From assembly GCF_963678635.1 (NCBI RefSeq), contig NC_087068.1, forward strand, positions 29,204,318-29,268,317: a stretch of DNA of 64,000 nt, in the 5' to 3' direction. Made by a program: the position numbers and the translations under genes. Shown here in pieces: positions 52,701 to 62,706 of the stretch. Source of the DNA: Symsagittifera roscoffensis (lineage: Eukaryota > Xenacoelomorpha > Acoela > Convolutidae). The notes below the pieces were generated by a model. It did no database searches, had not been told where the DNA came from, and worked only from the letters and a program-made list of their open reading frames with translations. The first letter of the stretch is position 1. Each line of letters opens with the position of its first letter.

Positions 52701-55700
52701 TATCGCCTGCTCCTTTCCGTACCATGCCTTGCTCTTCCATCTCGGAGGCTACTGCTACTGTCTGTACGTGCTGCTGTCTGGTGGCTTGAATTGAAAATAT
52801 CTTCCCATGTGAGTTTTGATGCCAAATATTTTCGCTGCGAATGTCTATCTGCGACGAAAACATTTCTTGGGTTGTAATGTTTTTAGACAGTGTGTTTTTC
52901 CCCAACTTCATGCTTTCACATTCTGCGCGACAGTCTAGTATTTGCAGGTGTCGTTTCTGTCTTTATGCTGATTCCCTTTCTACCATTTTCCCATTGCTAT
53001 GTAGAGTTGTCGAAAAACTGAAAGTACAAAACTGTTGTGCTTAAAAAGATATGAATTCCCGACACAGACCAAGAAAGATGGATGAAAAAGGAAGGAAATG
53101 AACTTCAGAATAGAGTTCTGCTCAGAAATTCTGATGTAGAGGACTGATTTGTTCAAAATAATTGGATAAAATGGGAAATAGGCAATTAATTGAGCCGTGG
53201 ACTGCACTGACTGTGAACTTCTATCAAAGAACTTCTATCAAAAAATTTATCAAAGTATGTCTATTATTGTTTAGTGGTTATTTAAGTCCAAATACCAGAG
53301 CTTGTGGCTTCCGATCCAATGTTTAATTTTTTATCCAGTGAGTTCCGCTTCAAGTCCTCTTAATGCGAAAGATCAAAAGTCTACTCAATGGAATCAGCGA
53401 CAAGCGTTTCCTTTGCTGCTTTGGATTGCGCAAAGTAAATTAGGGTTTGAAGATTACCACTTTGGCTAATTTTGGACAATTAACGCGCGATATATTTCAA
53501 CGCCAATATGCACTAATACCCACATTTCTAAGAAACAACTAACATGTCTGGTAGAAATTAAAAATTACATTCTTCTTTAAATTGAATCTTAAGTAACAAT
53601 GTTAAACAAGACTGCTCGTATGTGGGCGAAGCCCTGAATCTTCCGACCGCCTCTTAATGTCTATGGAGCGAAAAATAACATGAAAAAATTACATGTAAAA
53701 AAATAAAATTAGAAAAAACTAAAATTTGAGATTTTTTGAAAATCATCTCCCCACACACCATATAAAGTACAAAAGGATAGATTTCGCTCCTTGTAACAAA
53801 CCAATTATGGCAAATAAGCTTCCTTCAACCAATTTGGAATGATTTCTTAAATGGATTAAATCTCCGCTTACGCGCTAATAGCGCGAAATATATCGCGCGA
53901 TAATTGTCCAAAAATGGCCAAAATGGTAATCTTCAAATCCCTGAGATGATATGATTTTTTGTGTGCTGAATTTTTTCATTTCAGGATTTTTGGTTTATTT
54001 TTGGAGCTCTTCGACGTGATGAATTCAGGTATGGGAAGCTCAGAGCCCAACTTGGCGTGAAGAAATCTGCAAAGTTGGCACTTCTCTGCAAGAAATTTAA
54101 TGCTTTTTAATGTGTTGAATTATTTAACAGTTTAGCATAAATAACATGAATATTTTTTTAATAAATAACTTAGTTTTTTTCGAAAATAACATAGAATTTG
54201 ACAACCTTGCTTATTACCGCATTGCGTGAAAAGTTCGTGGTGTCGGCTTGTAATTTGTCCGAAAAGGCTCTGAAATTGACCTATAATTGCCCAATATCAC
54301 ATCGAAACGTTGCTTAGATATTGTTCTGATGTCTAAGAGCCTGGCCATGTCCACTAATTGGTACTGTGAAAACCTACTGGGATCAGATCATTCAGCCATC
54401 ACCCTAGAAATAACCTGCGAAATTCAAATCATTAAGGCAACTAAGAAAACATACATTAACTTCAAAAAAGCTGACTGGAAAGCTTCCGTACTGAAAGCGA
54501 AAAAGCGTTTCGAAAATTAGTTCGACCCAAATCAACTAATGAAAGTGAAATTTTTTTCAGGAAAATAATATGCGGCGCGGCATCTAGACATATACCTCAA
54601 GGATGCATAAAAGAGGTGATGCTGAATTTTCCAACTGAAGCTTTTAAACTCTTAAAAATAAGGGATAATCTTAAACAAACACATCCCGGAGACCCCAAAA
54701 TTAGTGAACTAAAAAAAAAATCAATAAAATAGTTGAAGATAATAAAAGAACAAATGGATTGAGTTTCTTGACAACGTTGATCATCGAGGGGCAACAAGTA
54801 AACTCTGGTCTACAGTTAAAGGTCTGTCGAATACAAATGCCAAAATCCCAAGAAACACGCCTATTTTTGAAAAAAGCCCATTCACAACACACAAAAAATT
54901 TGCAACAAAATCAACCAACAGTTCACTCCACACCCAAACAAAAACAAAAAGGAAAAAAGGGGCAATTGTTCGCAAAATCAAACAATTAGAATTAAAAGAA
55001 GTAAAAATTTCAACTAAAATGGTAGAAGATGCAATAAAGTCCAGTAAGAAAAGCAAAGCGCTAGGACGTGATAACATCGCTCCAATCCATTTACATCTCA
55101 TTGGAAAACCAGCCATCAAATACCTCAGTAAGTTGATAAACCTCTCAATGAGTAATGCAACAATACCCGAAAACTGGAAAGTGAGAAGAGTAATACCCCT
55201 GGCTAAGCCCGGTAAAGATCCCGAACAAGCTAAGAGCTACCGACCAATTGCACTGCTCTCTCCTGTGGCAAAACTCATAGAACGTTTACTTTTACCCGAA
55301 TTCATTTTTAATGTATATTTTCAGGAACACCAACACGGGTTGAGAAAAGAAAAATAGACAACTACTGCCCTCAATTGTATCTCAATTTACATAAAAGCTG
55401 GTTTGAACCAGGCCAAACTACGTCAAAGAAGATTAATGGTCGCCCTCGACTTGACTGCAGCCTTTGATACTGTTGACCACCACCATCTGTTCAACGACAT
55501 TGCCAACTCGAATCTTTCTAATAACACCAAAAGATGGATTCTTGCCTACCTACGGGGTAGACGTACATATGTAGAATTCAGAGACACTAAATCCAAACGC
55601 AGGAAGGTGAAACAGGGTGTCCCACAAGGTGGTGTGCTATCTCTGGTCCTATTTAATATCTATCTGTCAAAAATGCCTCTACCAGAGAATGAGAGAATGA

Positions 55701-57978
55701 TAACATCAAAGTGACTACTTATGCAGATTACATAACCCTACAACACCAGGGCCCAATATTGAAACTTTAGCAGACAACATGAATCCTTATCTTAACAGCC
55801 TCAAAACCTGGCTAACAGTCATAAATCCTTCATTATCAAAAGATGAGACAACATCAATTTTTTCAACATGGACGAATGAAGATGGATTGATGAATCTGTA
55901 CCTTAACAGCCTCAACACCTGGCTAACAGGCAGAAGTCTTTTATTATCAAAAGATAAGTACACAACATCAATTTTTTCAGCATAGACGAATGAATTTAAT
56001 TTAGAACCCAAAGTAATGGTTGACGGAACTAACTGCCAACCACTCGCAACCCCAAAATTCTTGGAGCAACGTTTGACAACCAATTGAATTTTAACGAACA
56101 CTGCACTAAGACCTGTGACAAACTACAAAAAAGGAATAATGTACTCAAAAGAACTTGCCGGCACTACTTGGGGTTGCTCCAAAGAAACACTCAGCGTAAC
56201 TTACAAGGCAATAGCAAGGAGCTCAGACTTTCGGACTGGAAGCTAAAATTGGTTTTCGTCTCTATCTCGTATAACTGGGTGCTGTCGCTGTACGCAATAC
56301 ATATACTTTCTTTGGTTTTGTTTCTCAATTCGGACATCGAGACTCTTAATCTACTTCAAAAACTGTTCTATAGATAAAAATTTTCCGAGTCGTCGGCTTT
56401 TGTCAAGCAATTTTGAAGCCATTTTCATTGGTAATTGGTTGTTGCATAAATTTTTTAAACCGAGTCTCACTCGCAATGAAGCACTGCATAGCTGTTTGTT
56501 TTTTTTGGACATTACCATCGAAACTATCTATAATAAAAACCCATTCGGAGTGTTTTTTTTTGCTGTTTGACTAATGATGAAACGATAGAAGTATTTTTGG
56601 CTCAATTTTCGACTTTTAAAGTTGTTACATTAACCCTTTCACCTTAAAATACCATCTCAGTAGAAGATTAAAATTCAACTGGTCTTTTCTTGTATATGGC
56701 CCTTTAAGTTAGGCTCGTTTAATTTCAGGCCTGAAAACAGTGAAAATACCTCAAGGAGTTAGGGCATCAATTTGCAGTAATCAAGAATCTATTTTTTAAA
56801 TTACCTTTTTGCTCACTTTTAAACAGATTTTATCCGCTTTTAGGTTGTTTCTTGCTTTACGATTTTCTTGCTTTACAGAATTCGGAGTCATGGGTGACAT
56901 ACAACCTGGCTACCCTGTTCTGGCGCATCAAGGGCAACTCCCAAGAGGCCCTCAAGTGTGTCAGTCATGCCATAGATCTATCCCCAGACGACGCTCTAGG
57001 CACTAATTGAGCTATTTATACATGGTGTTGCAAATGAACAGTGAATGCCTCATGTGAATGAATGCCTAATTTAAACTCTTCTTGTATCCTTGCACGCTAG
57101 ATAATCGAAAACCACTTAGAAGCCATTTTTTCAACCAATCAGAATCTGAGATCAGCGCGTTTTGTTTCTCAATGAGTATGTTAAATTTTAAGGGGGTGAG
57201 GGATCGATGTTTAAATAATTAATGAGCCTAATTATGCGATTGGTTCAAAGCTTTAAGTAGATGAAATAGCTCAATTGTGACCCACTCTGTAGCAATCTCT
57301 CTACTGCACATGGCTGCCATTCTGCACAAGCACTACTACCACGCAGATGGTCAGTTTGTAGCTTGGGTGGCCCTGGAGAACTGCAAGGAGAGGGCGAAAG
57401 GGTTCATCCACATGTTCCTCGCTAATGTCCAGTGTCTTCCGGTGAGTCTGTCTCATTTGGTAGCACTATCGTCATCAACTGTTCTAGAGTACTCTAGATC
57501 GGTCAATTTCTAGAATCTCCGGTGATAAATTTCTAGAATCTTCTATGGCTTTCTTGGTGTCAGTGTGAATTGGATATAAAAGAGTGCACAACTGAAACCT
57601 TTTATCTAAAAACGCGCAATTAAATGATGCGACTTATTATTCAAAAGCTTCTCTTAATTTAATGCCCGAATCGACCGCAATTTTGCCAAAACCCTAGATT
57701 TTTTCAAGCATAAATTATTTTGAGTTAACTGCAGCTTGAAGAAATGAGTAGCTGAAAAAAGATTGTTTTGTTTGTTTTTCCAATAGCTTTGTAATTCTTG
57801 AACACTATACTATAGTGTTTTTAGACTCTGAACCAATTCGATAACTGTGTGGAGAGTCTGAACGCAATCCTTCAAAGTGAGAACTTCCAGCTGGACGAGA
57901 CTAAGGGACTCACTCTGCACTCTGGGGTGAAGGAGAAAATAAAGGCAGTGCAATGTATTCGCCACTTCAGAGCCATTG
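46595..57978 (+). CDS. TTC17: Tetratricopeptide repeat protein 17, 5' part (exons 46595-46741, 47342-47670, 50065-50182, 52053-52166, 56879-56999, 57293-57441, 57825-57978)
   Basis: The seven exons join in frame (phases 0,2,0,0,1,0) to 377 codons. Match to TTC17 is seen in 'STHWVLSDDGRLKS' (human HWVVTEDGKI), 'SGDLINLMKQE' (HDLVILMRQE), 'HVNNIHQFTNLRG', 'ESKDFVLRPEPS' and 'SWVTYNLATLFWRIKGN' (SWVLYNMASFYWRIKN), the first TPR. Residues ~9-27 are hydrophobic and likely a signal or anchor segment, as in the human protein. TTC17 is linked to actin polymerisation and ciliogenesis. Downstream TPR blocks lie outside the window. Most introns are GT-AG, but the fifth appears to be GC-AG. Start chosen at the ATG before the hydrophobic stretch. 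Confidence 0.85.
47342..47670 (+). CDS. TTC17: TTC17 exon 2
   Basis: Acceptor TTGTTTTCAG; begins 'DFSPYVMRDSGDLIN' followed by a charged coiled-coil segment. Donor ATCTC|GTGAGT, phase 2. Confidence 0.85.
48003..48072 (+). repeat. tRNA-like A-box module
   Basis: CAGTGGTTTAGTGGCGGAGG looks like a tRNA D-arm with A box TGGTTTAGTGG; the B box is decayed (GTATTTCGAAC). Confidence 0.4.
48093..48156 (+). repeat. Family A dispersed repeat
   Basis: ATTTGCGAGAGCAATTG ... AATCGGGAGCTAGAATTTTT ... TTAACAACTTTT matches the family consensus with some divergence. Confidence 0.65.
48490..49170 (+). repeat. Tandem family C modules
   Basis: At least three units with TATAATGGGGTGCTGACAGG-like cores, CAGGGGTTGCAAATCTGG and ATGACTGCTCAA, at ~48,505, ~48,850 and ~49,085. 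Related to 21.35-21.89 kb in LDAH intron 1. Confidence 0.6.
50065..50182 (+). CDS. TTC17: TTC17 exon 3
   Basis: Acceptor CTTTTTAG; encodes 'LSEHLGTYHKASLTPQPPNC' and 'HVNNIHQFTNLR'. Donor AAGG|GTAATT, phase 0. Confidence 0.82.
50410..51008 (+). repeat. Composite tRNA-headed repeat in TTC17 intron 3
   Basis: tRNA-like head (TGGCTTAGAGTATG ... AGTTCAAATCCGACCAGG then GACCTGTTTTTTTT, 50,421-50,492), body with CCGTCTGCTTGTTCTTGTCG, a second CGAGACCTGTTTTTTTTT at ~50,647, and family B (GCGAATCTCTGCTTCGCCTC) at 50,980. Same module order as at 36.6 kb. Confidence 0.6.
51161..52010 (+). repeat. Composite repeat (family A to family B) in TTC17 intron 3
   Basis: Family A with TTTGCGATAAGCAAGGGCG and ACTAGACTTTTTTCCGG at 51,161-51,222, a TTTGCTGCCGCTGGGTCAAT piece at ~51,767, and family B (TTGCGAAGCTACGATTCGCC) at 51,983. 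The tRNA-like head is not recognisable. Confidence 0.55.
52053..52166 (+). CDS. TTC17: TTC17 exon 4
   Basis: Acceptor GTGTGTTTAG; encodes 'GMKESKDFVLRPEPSLRAIF' and 'QVGHIIQKSLQQ', matching the TTC17 segment before its first TPR. Donor CAACAG|GTCAGT, phase 0. Confidence 0.87.
52300..52390 (+). repeat. Family E repeat
   Basis: GGTGTGATGAGAGAACTATA is identical in the copy at ~58,607; both are followed by AAATTTAGTGAATTAGGCAT-like sequence. Confidence 0.65.
53442..53942. mobile_element. MITE-like element with ~55-bp terminal inverted repeats
   Basis: The left end AGGGTTTGAAGATTACCA... (53442 on) is the inverse of the right end ...TGGTAATCTTCAAATCCCT (to 53942), and the match continues inward through TTTTGGACAATTA(A/T)CGCGCGATATA. 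About 500 bp with no transposase. No clear target duplication was seen. A partial relative is in LDAH intron 1 (22,602-22,815). Confidence 0.75.
54287..54520 (+). pseudogene. LINE endonuclease, C-terminal fragment
   Basis: 78-codon frame with 'SDHSAI', the conserved SDH block of APE-type endonucleases, which nick target DNA for priming. The upstream part of the domain is missing. Confidence 0.7.
55019..55714 (+). pseudogene. LINE reverse transcriptase, palm and fingers, two frames
   Basis: Frames 55019-55357 and 55403-55714 cover the RT N-terminal extension, fingers and palm. A stop at 55355 and another before YADD break the enzyme. Catalytic Asp of 'ALDLTAAFD' is kept; the second Asp of the YADD box is replaced by Tyr. 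Confidence 0.82.
55779..55990 (+). repeat. ~110-bp tandem duplication within the LINE RT
   Basis: ATGAATCCTTATCTTAACAG... (55779) recurs as ATGAATCTGTACCTTAACAG... (55889) with ~85-90% similarity by eye; both end in ACATCAATTTTTTCA(A/G)CAT. Confidence 0.8.
56879..56999 (+). CDS. TTC17: TTC17 exon 5 (first TPR), with a GC donor
   Basis: Acceptor CTTTACAG; encodes 'NSESWVTYNLATLFWRIKGN' and 'KCVSHAIDLSPDDAL'. No GT follows before an in-frame TGA at 57008-57010; the best donor is CTAG|GCACTA, giving phase 1 and rejoining exon 6 in frame. Confidence 0.78.
57293..57441 (+). CDS. TTC17: TTC17 exon 6 (second TPR helix pair)
   Basis: Acceptor CTCTGTAG; encodes 'ISLLHMAAILHKHYYHADGQ' and 'WVALENCKERAKGFIHMFLA'. 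Donor CCG|GTGAGT, phase 0. Confidence 0.82.
57825..57978 (+). CDS. TTC17: TTC17 exon 7 (last recognised in window)
   Basis: Acceptor GTTTTTAG; encodes 'TLNQFDNCVESLNAILQSEN' and 'KEKIKAVQCIRHFRAI'. Donor ATTG|GTATGA, phase 1. The following exon was not found before 64,000. Confidence 0.8.
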
Positions 57979-58599
57979 GTATGAATGAGTAATGAATGAG
58001 TGATGAACGAGTTATGAATGTGGAGCCGAGACAGCCGTGTTACTCTTATAGTCCAGCATATAAATTTTATTCAGCCAAAGATTCGTTCGGGGCAGCTGTG
58101 CTGTTACTGTATAAATAAGCAAAATCAACATTAAACAGTGAAAACTTTCACACTGCCTAACGTAAGGCTGTTATAATGGAGTTTGATTAAAGTGCATCTT
58201 GAGACCTCGATGCGAAAAAGAATAACGGGAAAGTGTTGCGGGAGGTTGTTTTTAATGACTTAATTAATTTCTCATTTATAATTGAACGACACTCCACAAT
58301 CCGGTCGCTGAGCAGTAGTGAAATGCGACATCTAATAGCTGTTAAGAAGCGCAGGCAAAGATAATTGAAAACATTTTCCCCTTCAAAAACTACTAACTTC
58401 TGTATCAGGAAAGGGCGAAGCACTGAACATTTTCATCGCCTCAAAAACTTTTGCTTTCAATGAAAAAGATTTACAAACATGAAAAATTTCAAGTATATTT
58501 TGGATAGCCGGTTACATGGATAGTCGGCAAGTATCGCAGAATTTTTCAACCACATTCATAAAAAAAATAATATTTGTTTCCTGAAAGGGTCGTTGTTTA

Positions 58600-58680
58600 G
58601 TGCGTGGTGTGATGAGAGAACTATACGAATGCAGAGAATGTTATTGAATTAGACAGACATAACCGACATCATTCGTCTCC
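58600..58680 (+). repeat. Family E repeat
   Basis: GGTGTGATGAGAGAACTATA followed by TGAATTAGACAGACATAACC; closest relative at 52,300-52,390. Confidence 0.65.
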
Positions 58681-60479
58681 TATAAATAAATAACAAACAA
58701 AATTGATGAAAAAATTTCAGAACAAATTTTGATTGAAAAGAAACTTTTTAAACGATCTAAGCGTTTCAAACAGGTTTTAAACATAAAACATTAACAAAAT
58801 CATGCAATCAAGGGATTTCAAGCTGCTGAATTGGGTGAGAGCTTCAGCATATTTATTGCTACTTCCCAAGAAATATTTTCAATTTAAATATGGAACTTGA
58901 GAAAGTTCACTTTGCTTAATAGAGTGCTCTTGAAACTCAGTTTTGAACCTGGAAAGTTCTTCCCCGATGTATTGCTATTGCGCTGATGCAGTCTGGCTGC
59001 TACACTTTTATCCATTTGGTTGCTCTTTTCATTTCAGTTTTAATATTATTTACTACGAAACAACCGGCACACAATAAATACGCAGCAAACCGTCTCTCGT
59101 CATTTTCGAGTCATTCGCGTCGTTCGTTACTTGTTCACGAAGTCGATCGAGATGTTTTTTTTTCACGAAAAAATTGTATGATCAACTGTGCTCTTGTTCG
59201 ATTGCATGACATTCAGAGCTTTTGGAATGTTTAGCAAAGTTTTAGCGTCCTTAACATGTGTGTACGCAACAATGTCTAAAAGCAATTTTTCTTAGTCAGA
59301 TTGGAATAATCATAATCAAAGAAGTTTCCCCCATTTCGGGTTCGATTTGGAGGCGAATAACATAAATGGAGAGCTAAAATCCTATTTTGAAACTCCTGGT
59401 TCTCCACGTCTCAAAATGGCGTGTTGGATGACAAAAAATAGCGTGTGATAATCTCGTCAATTTTTCGTTTGTTTTCTGGAATCATTCGTTACTTATGAGA
59501 CTCCATGCTGCTTTGCTTCTGCTGCTTCGAATCAAAATGTTGGGATGCGCTGCTATAACTTTAGGCTCACAGTTGAAATGTTTCTTCATTCTTGCCATCA
59601 AGCTAAGCATTTGGATATAAATTCTTTGCATATATTTTCTTCAATTTTATTCCAAAGGTTGCGACCAAAAATCAAACCGGATTTTCTCGACATTTGGAAA
59701 AAGGGCTTTAATATGATATAAAAGTCTACTTATTCCGATTATTGTGTGTGTTACTTGATCTTCGAATAAGTTAGACCAATTTATTTGCTTGAGTTTGGCA
59801 TGATCTTGAGTCCGCATTAAATCGCTGCTCACGCTGTGTATATAAAAAGATGTTAAAAAGCGCTAGTCAATCTGTCCGTTTGTCTGTTTTTTAACTTAAT
59901 ATAGTTTATTCAATATAGTTAAAAGAAGTTCTGGAAAGTTATCCGTGGTTAAGTTATTCTGATTCAAGCCCAGGTAATGATGTCTTCAATGTTTCACAAA
60001 AGAAATGTGTTAAGAACTTTTTTGGGAACCGAAAAGTGGTCTGAAGGAAAAATTCTTAAATATAAAACGGTAACTTTGATCGAAAATAAGCGCTGCGAGA
60101 AGAAGCATTTCATCCATTTATCACTATATAGCCTGTCATGCTATTTTGAGACTGGTTGTCAAATGTTTAACGAAATTAATATGCACGACAAAACGGCAGA
60201 TACGAATCGAAAATGAGCTTTTCTCTAGGCAAGCTGAGTTTTTGATAAGCGGAAAAACAATTTTTCTTGCGCTGTTGTTGGAAAATTGAGCTTGCTGAGT
60301 TAATATTGAAGACTTTCCCCATTTAGCTATCCTTCCCGAAAACGGTAGGACCATGCGAATAGAACTGAAGTCATCAATTAATGTTCTAGCGACGTTTTGC
60401 AACTATGCCTGTGTGATCATTTAAATAGTGATTTCATTTTGTCTTTCTAGCGAGTTGTCTTTTGCTGAAAGTTTCCATC

Positions 60480-61080
60480 TACCTATTAATTAAGAGTAAT
60501 GAACGTAGTGAAGACTCTTATATAGGTCTTGGTGATTTTGTTTTGTTTTTTATTTCAGAAAAAAGTCCTAATAACTACAGATGTGCATTCGTACATATTC
60601 ATCCATTTATGAATGCACTTAGGTATATATGCGCTTTTTGAGTTCAACTGAAATTCATCTGCTGAGAGGTACATAAATAGCCCTCTCCAAATACGAATGT
60701 GGATTTGGCGCGAAAAAACTTGAACGATTTCAAGTTTCGAAAGTGGAGTTTACGTTTTAGATTTCCAGCGGAATAAAATTTTTATCTATTGATCCAGTTT
60801 TCTCTAATTGAGTTAGTTAAATCAAACAAGCACCAATCATAAATTGTTCTTGAAGTTCAAAGAGTTTTATGGGCATATATTTTGAAATTCGAAAATTCAG
60901 ATTTTTTAACAAAGTCAGTATTTTTTGTTGTTTATTTGCGTTCATTACTCTTTTCCAACTGTCAGTTGGCTATAATTTTTTAAATTAATTTCTTTTATAG
61001 TTCAAAAGGAATTTGAGGTTTAGAAGAATGGACAATTAAATATGCCTTGGACTACAAAAGCAAACGCATGTATTACAATT
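60480..61080 (+). repeat. Diverged relative of the 941-bp tandem unit
   Basis: Pieces align in order with the array unit and its flank: GTGAAGACTCTTATATAGGT (60,509; compare 61,218), CAAGTTTCGAAAGTGGAG ... TCTATTGATCCAGTTTTCTC (60,723-60,805; compare 61,408-61,480) and TTGCGTTCATTACTCTTTTC (60,937; compare 61,622). Confidence 0.5.
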
Positions 61081-61089
61081 CAATTATTT

Positions 61090-61152
61090 ACCCCTGCGAT
61101 AAGCAAGGGTGTTGCTACCGGGCATTAGACTTTTTTCACATTAGCAACTTTG
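61090..61152 (+). repeat. Family A dispersed repeat
   Basis: CCTGCGATAAGCAAGGGTG ... ATTAGACTTTTTTCACATT; lies just upstream of the tandem array and is not repeated within it. Confidence 0.7.
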
Positions 61153-61681
61153 TTCACAAGATTTTGCGCGCGAAATTGTTAAATTTATTTCAACTTACTT
61201 TTTTAAGGTCAGGAACATAGTGAATACTCTTATCTAGTTCTAAGTGATTTTTTTTTCAGGACCTGTCTTAAAATTTGTTCACGCTAAAAATTGCTTTTTC
61301 TAGTTTTGATTTCTATTTAAGTTTAGTTCATTTCTTTTTTAAAATGAAGGGAAACTCCACAACCCAACAGCAAAATTGTAAATGTCATGAAAAACCTGAT
61401 CGATTTCTAATTTCAAAAGTGAGATTTTTTTTCAGATTTCCCACCGGGATGAAAAATTTTGCTATTGAATCAGTTTTCTCGAATCGGGCTCATTTTATCA
61501 GAAAAGTATCAAACCGGAATTGGTCTAGAAATTGTTCGAAAAAGGCTAAAAGGCAATAGTTTTATTAAATTTGAAATCCGATAGATGAAGTTTTTTTCAA
61601 GAAACAAGTCTGTTTTTTTTCCTTGCGTTCATGATGTTTTCTATGGTCCGTTGGCTATGTTAGGAAAATCAAATTTAATCA

Positions 61682-61765
61682 ACTATCCTGAGCATCTGGC
61701 GTAGAGTTAACCCATATGCTTGAGTCTACAAAAGCTTGTGGTTCGAATCCGGCCGGGGGTGTTTT
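61682..61765 (+). repeat. tRNA-like module in tandem unit 1
   Basis: A-box-like TGGCGTAGAGTTAACCC and B box GGTTCGAATCC, then GGCCGGGGGTGTTTTTT. Repeated exactly in units 2 and 3 (62,623 and 63,565). Confidence 0.6.
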
Positions 61766-62622
61766 TTGTTCAAACTAGAAAATTTCTGCTTTTTCGGCCT
61801 ATCTTCCATTAATTTATTTTTTTTCGGCTTGGTTCTCGTTGCACAAACTTTTTGAATATGCAGCTTTCTTTTAGTTTTCCAAATGCCGTAAGTAAATGTA
61901 ATTGAGTACATTTTTGCGGAAATGTGGCTCGTTTTGCTCTAAGCATTTTTCCCGGGAAAATTCATGAAGGTGGATCTAGTTTTTCTCGACGCTATCACAT
62001 TTAAATAAATTTTGACTCAGCGGACGGTGTTTCGTCTCAATTTTTTCTACTAGTTTTTGTGCTATGTTGGTTTTGCATGGTACGTTTCTGTTATATGGTT
62101 TTCGACTTAAACCTTGTCAGTTTAGTTTCCGAATTGGGTAAAGAACCCTGCATTCACTTCGGTTGATTTTAAGCTCATTGGTTGTCGTCTTTAGTTTTTT
62201 TGCACATAATTTTTTTTCCTACAAATTTTAGCTTTCATTTTAAGCTTTGATTTCTATTTAAGTTTAGTTCATTTCTTTTTTAAAATGAAGGGAAACTCCA
62301 CAATACAACAGCAAAATTGTAAATGTCATGAAAAACCTGATCGATTTCTAATTTCAAAAGTGAGATTTTTTTTTCAGATTTCCCACCGGGATGAAAACTT
62401 TTGCTATTGATCCAGTTTTCTCGAATCGGGCTCATTTTATCAGAAAAGTATCAAACCGGAATTGGTCTAGAAATTGTTCGAAAAGGGCTTTAAGGCAATA
62501 GTTTTATTAAATTTGAAATCCGATAGATGAAGTTTTTTTCAAGAAACAAGTCTGTTTTTTTTCCTTGCGTTCATGATGTTTTCTATGGTCCGTTGGCTAT
62601 GTTAGGAAAATCAAATTTAATC

Positions 62623-62706
62623 AACTATCCTGAGCATCTGGCGTAGAGTTAACCCATATGCTTGAGTCTACAAAAGCTTGTGGTTCGAATCCGGCCGGGG
62701 GTGTTT
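62623..62706 (+). repeat. tRNA-like module in tandem unit 2
   Basis: Same A and B boxes and T run as in unit 1. Confidence 0.6.

Larger units (their letters stand above)
54270..56230 (+). mobile_element. Non-LTR (LINE) retrotransposon, 5'-truncated and decayed
   Basis: The end of an endonuclease domain is seen in 'LLGSDHSAITLEI' (54,392-54,430). RT follows in frame-broken pieces: 'KALGRDNIAPIHLHLIG', 'IPLAKPGKDPEQAKSYRPIA' (55,190-55,257), 'LMVALDLTAAFDTVDH' (catalytic Asp) and 'KQGVPQGGVLSLVLFNIYL' (55,612-55,668). The YADD box reads TYADYIT near 55,715. A distal 'LNFNEHCTKTCDKLQKRNN' piece at 56,087 follows. Motifs are those of Jockey/I-like LINEs. Same orientation as TTC17. Confidence 0.85.
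52167..56878 (+). other. TTC17 intron 4, hosting a MITE and a dead LINE
   Basis: 4.7-kb intron. Contents: family E copy (52,300-52,390), MITE (53,442-53,942) and non-LTR retrotransposon remains (54,270-56,230). No host exon seen. Confidence 0.7.
57979..61304. other. Presumed TTC17 intron 7, no exon seen
   Basis: Repeats only: a family B-like GGGCGAAGCACTGAACATTT piece (~58,410), family E (58,600-58,680), a diverged relative of the tandem unit (60,480-61,080) and a family A copy (61,090-61,152). Otherwise AT-rich sequence without recognisable features. Confidence 0.55.

Noticed and set aside
58986-59234. Candidate further TTC17 exon or small secreted protein
   Set aside because: No similarity to TTC17 and no matching splice phase was evident; the hydrophobic start alone is not enough.
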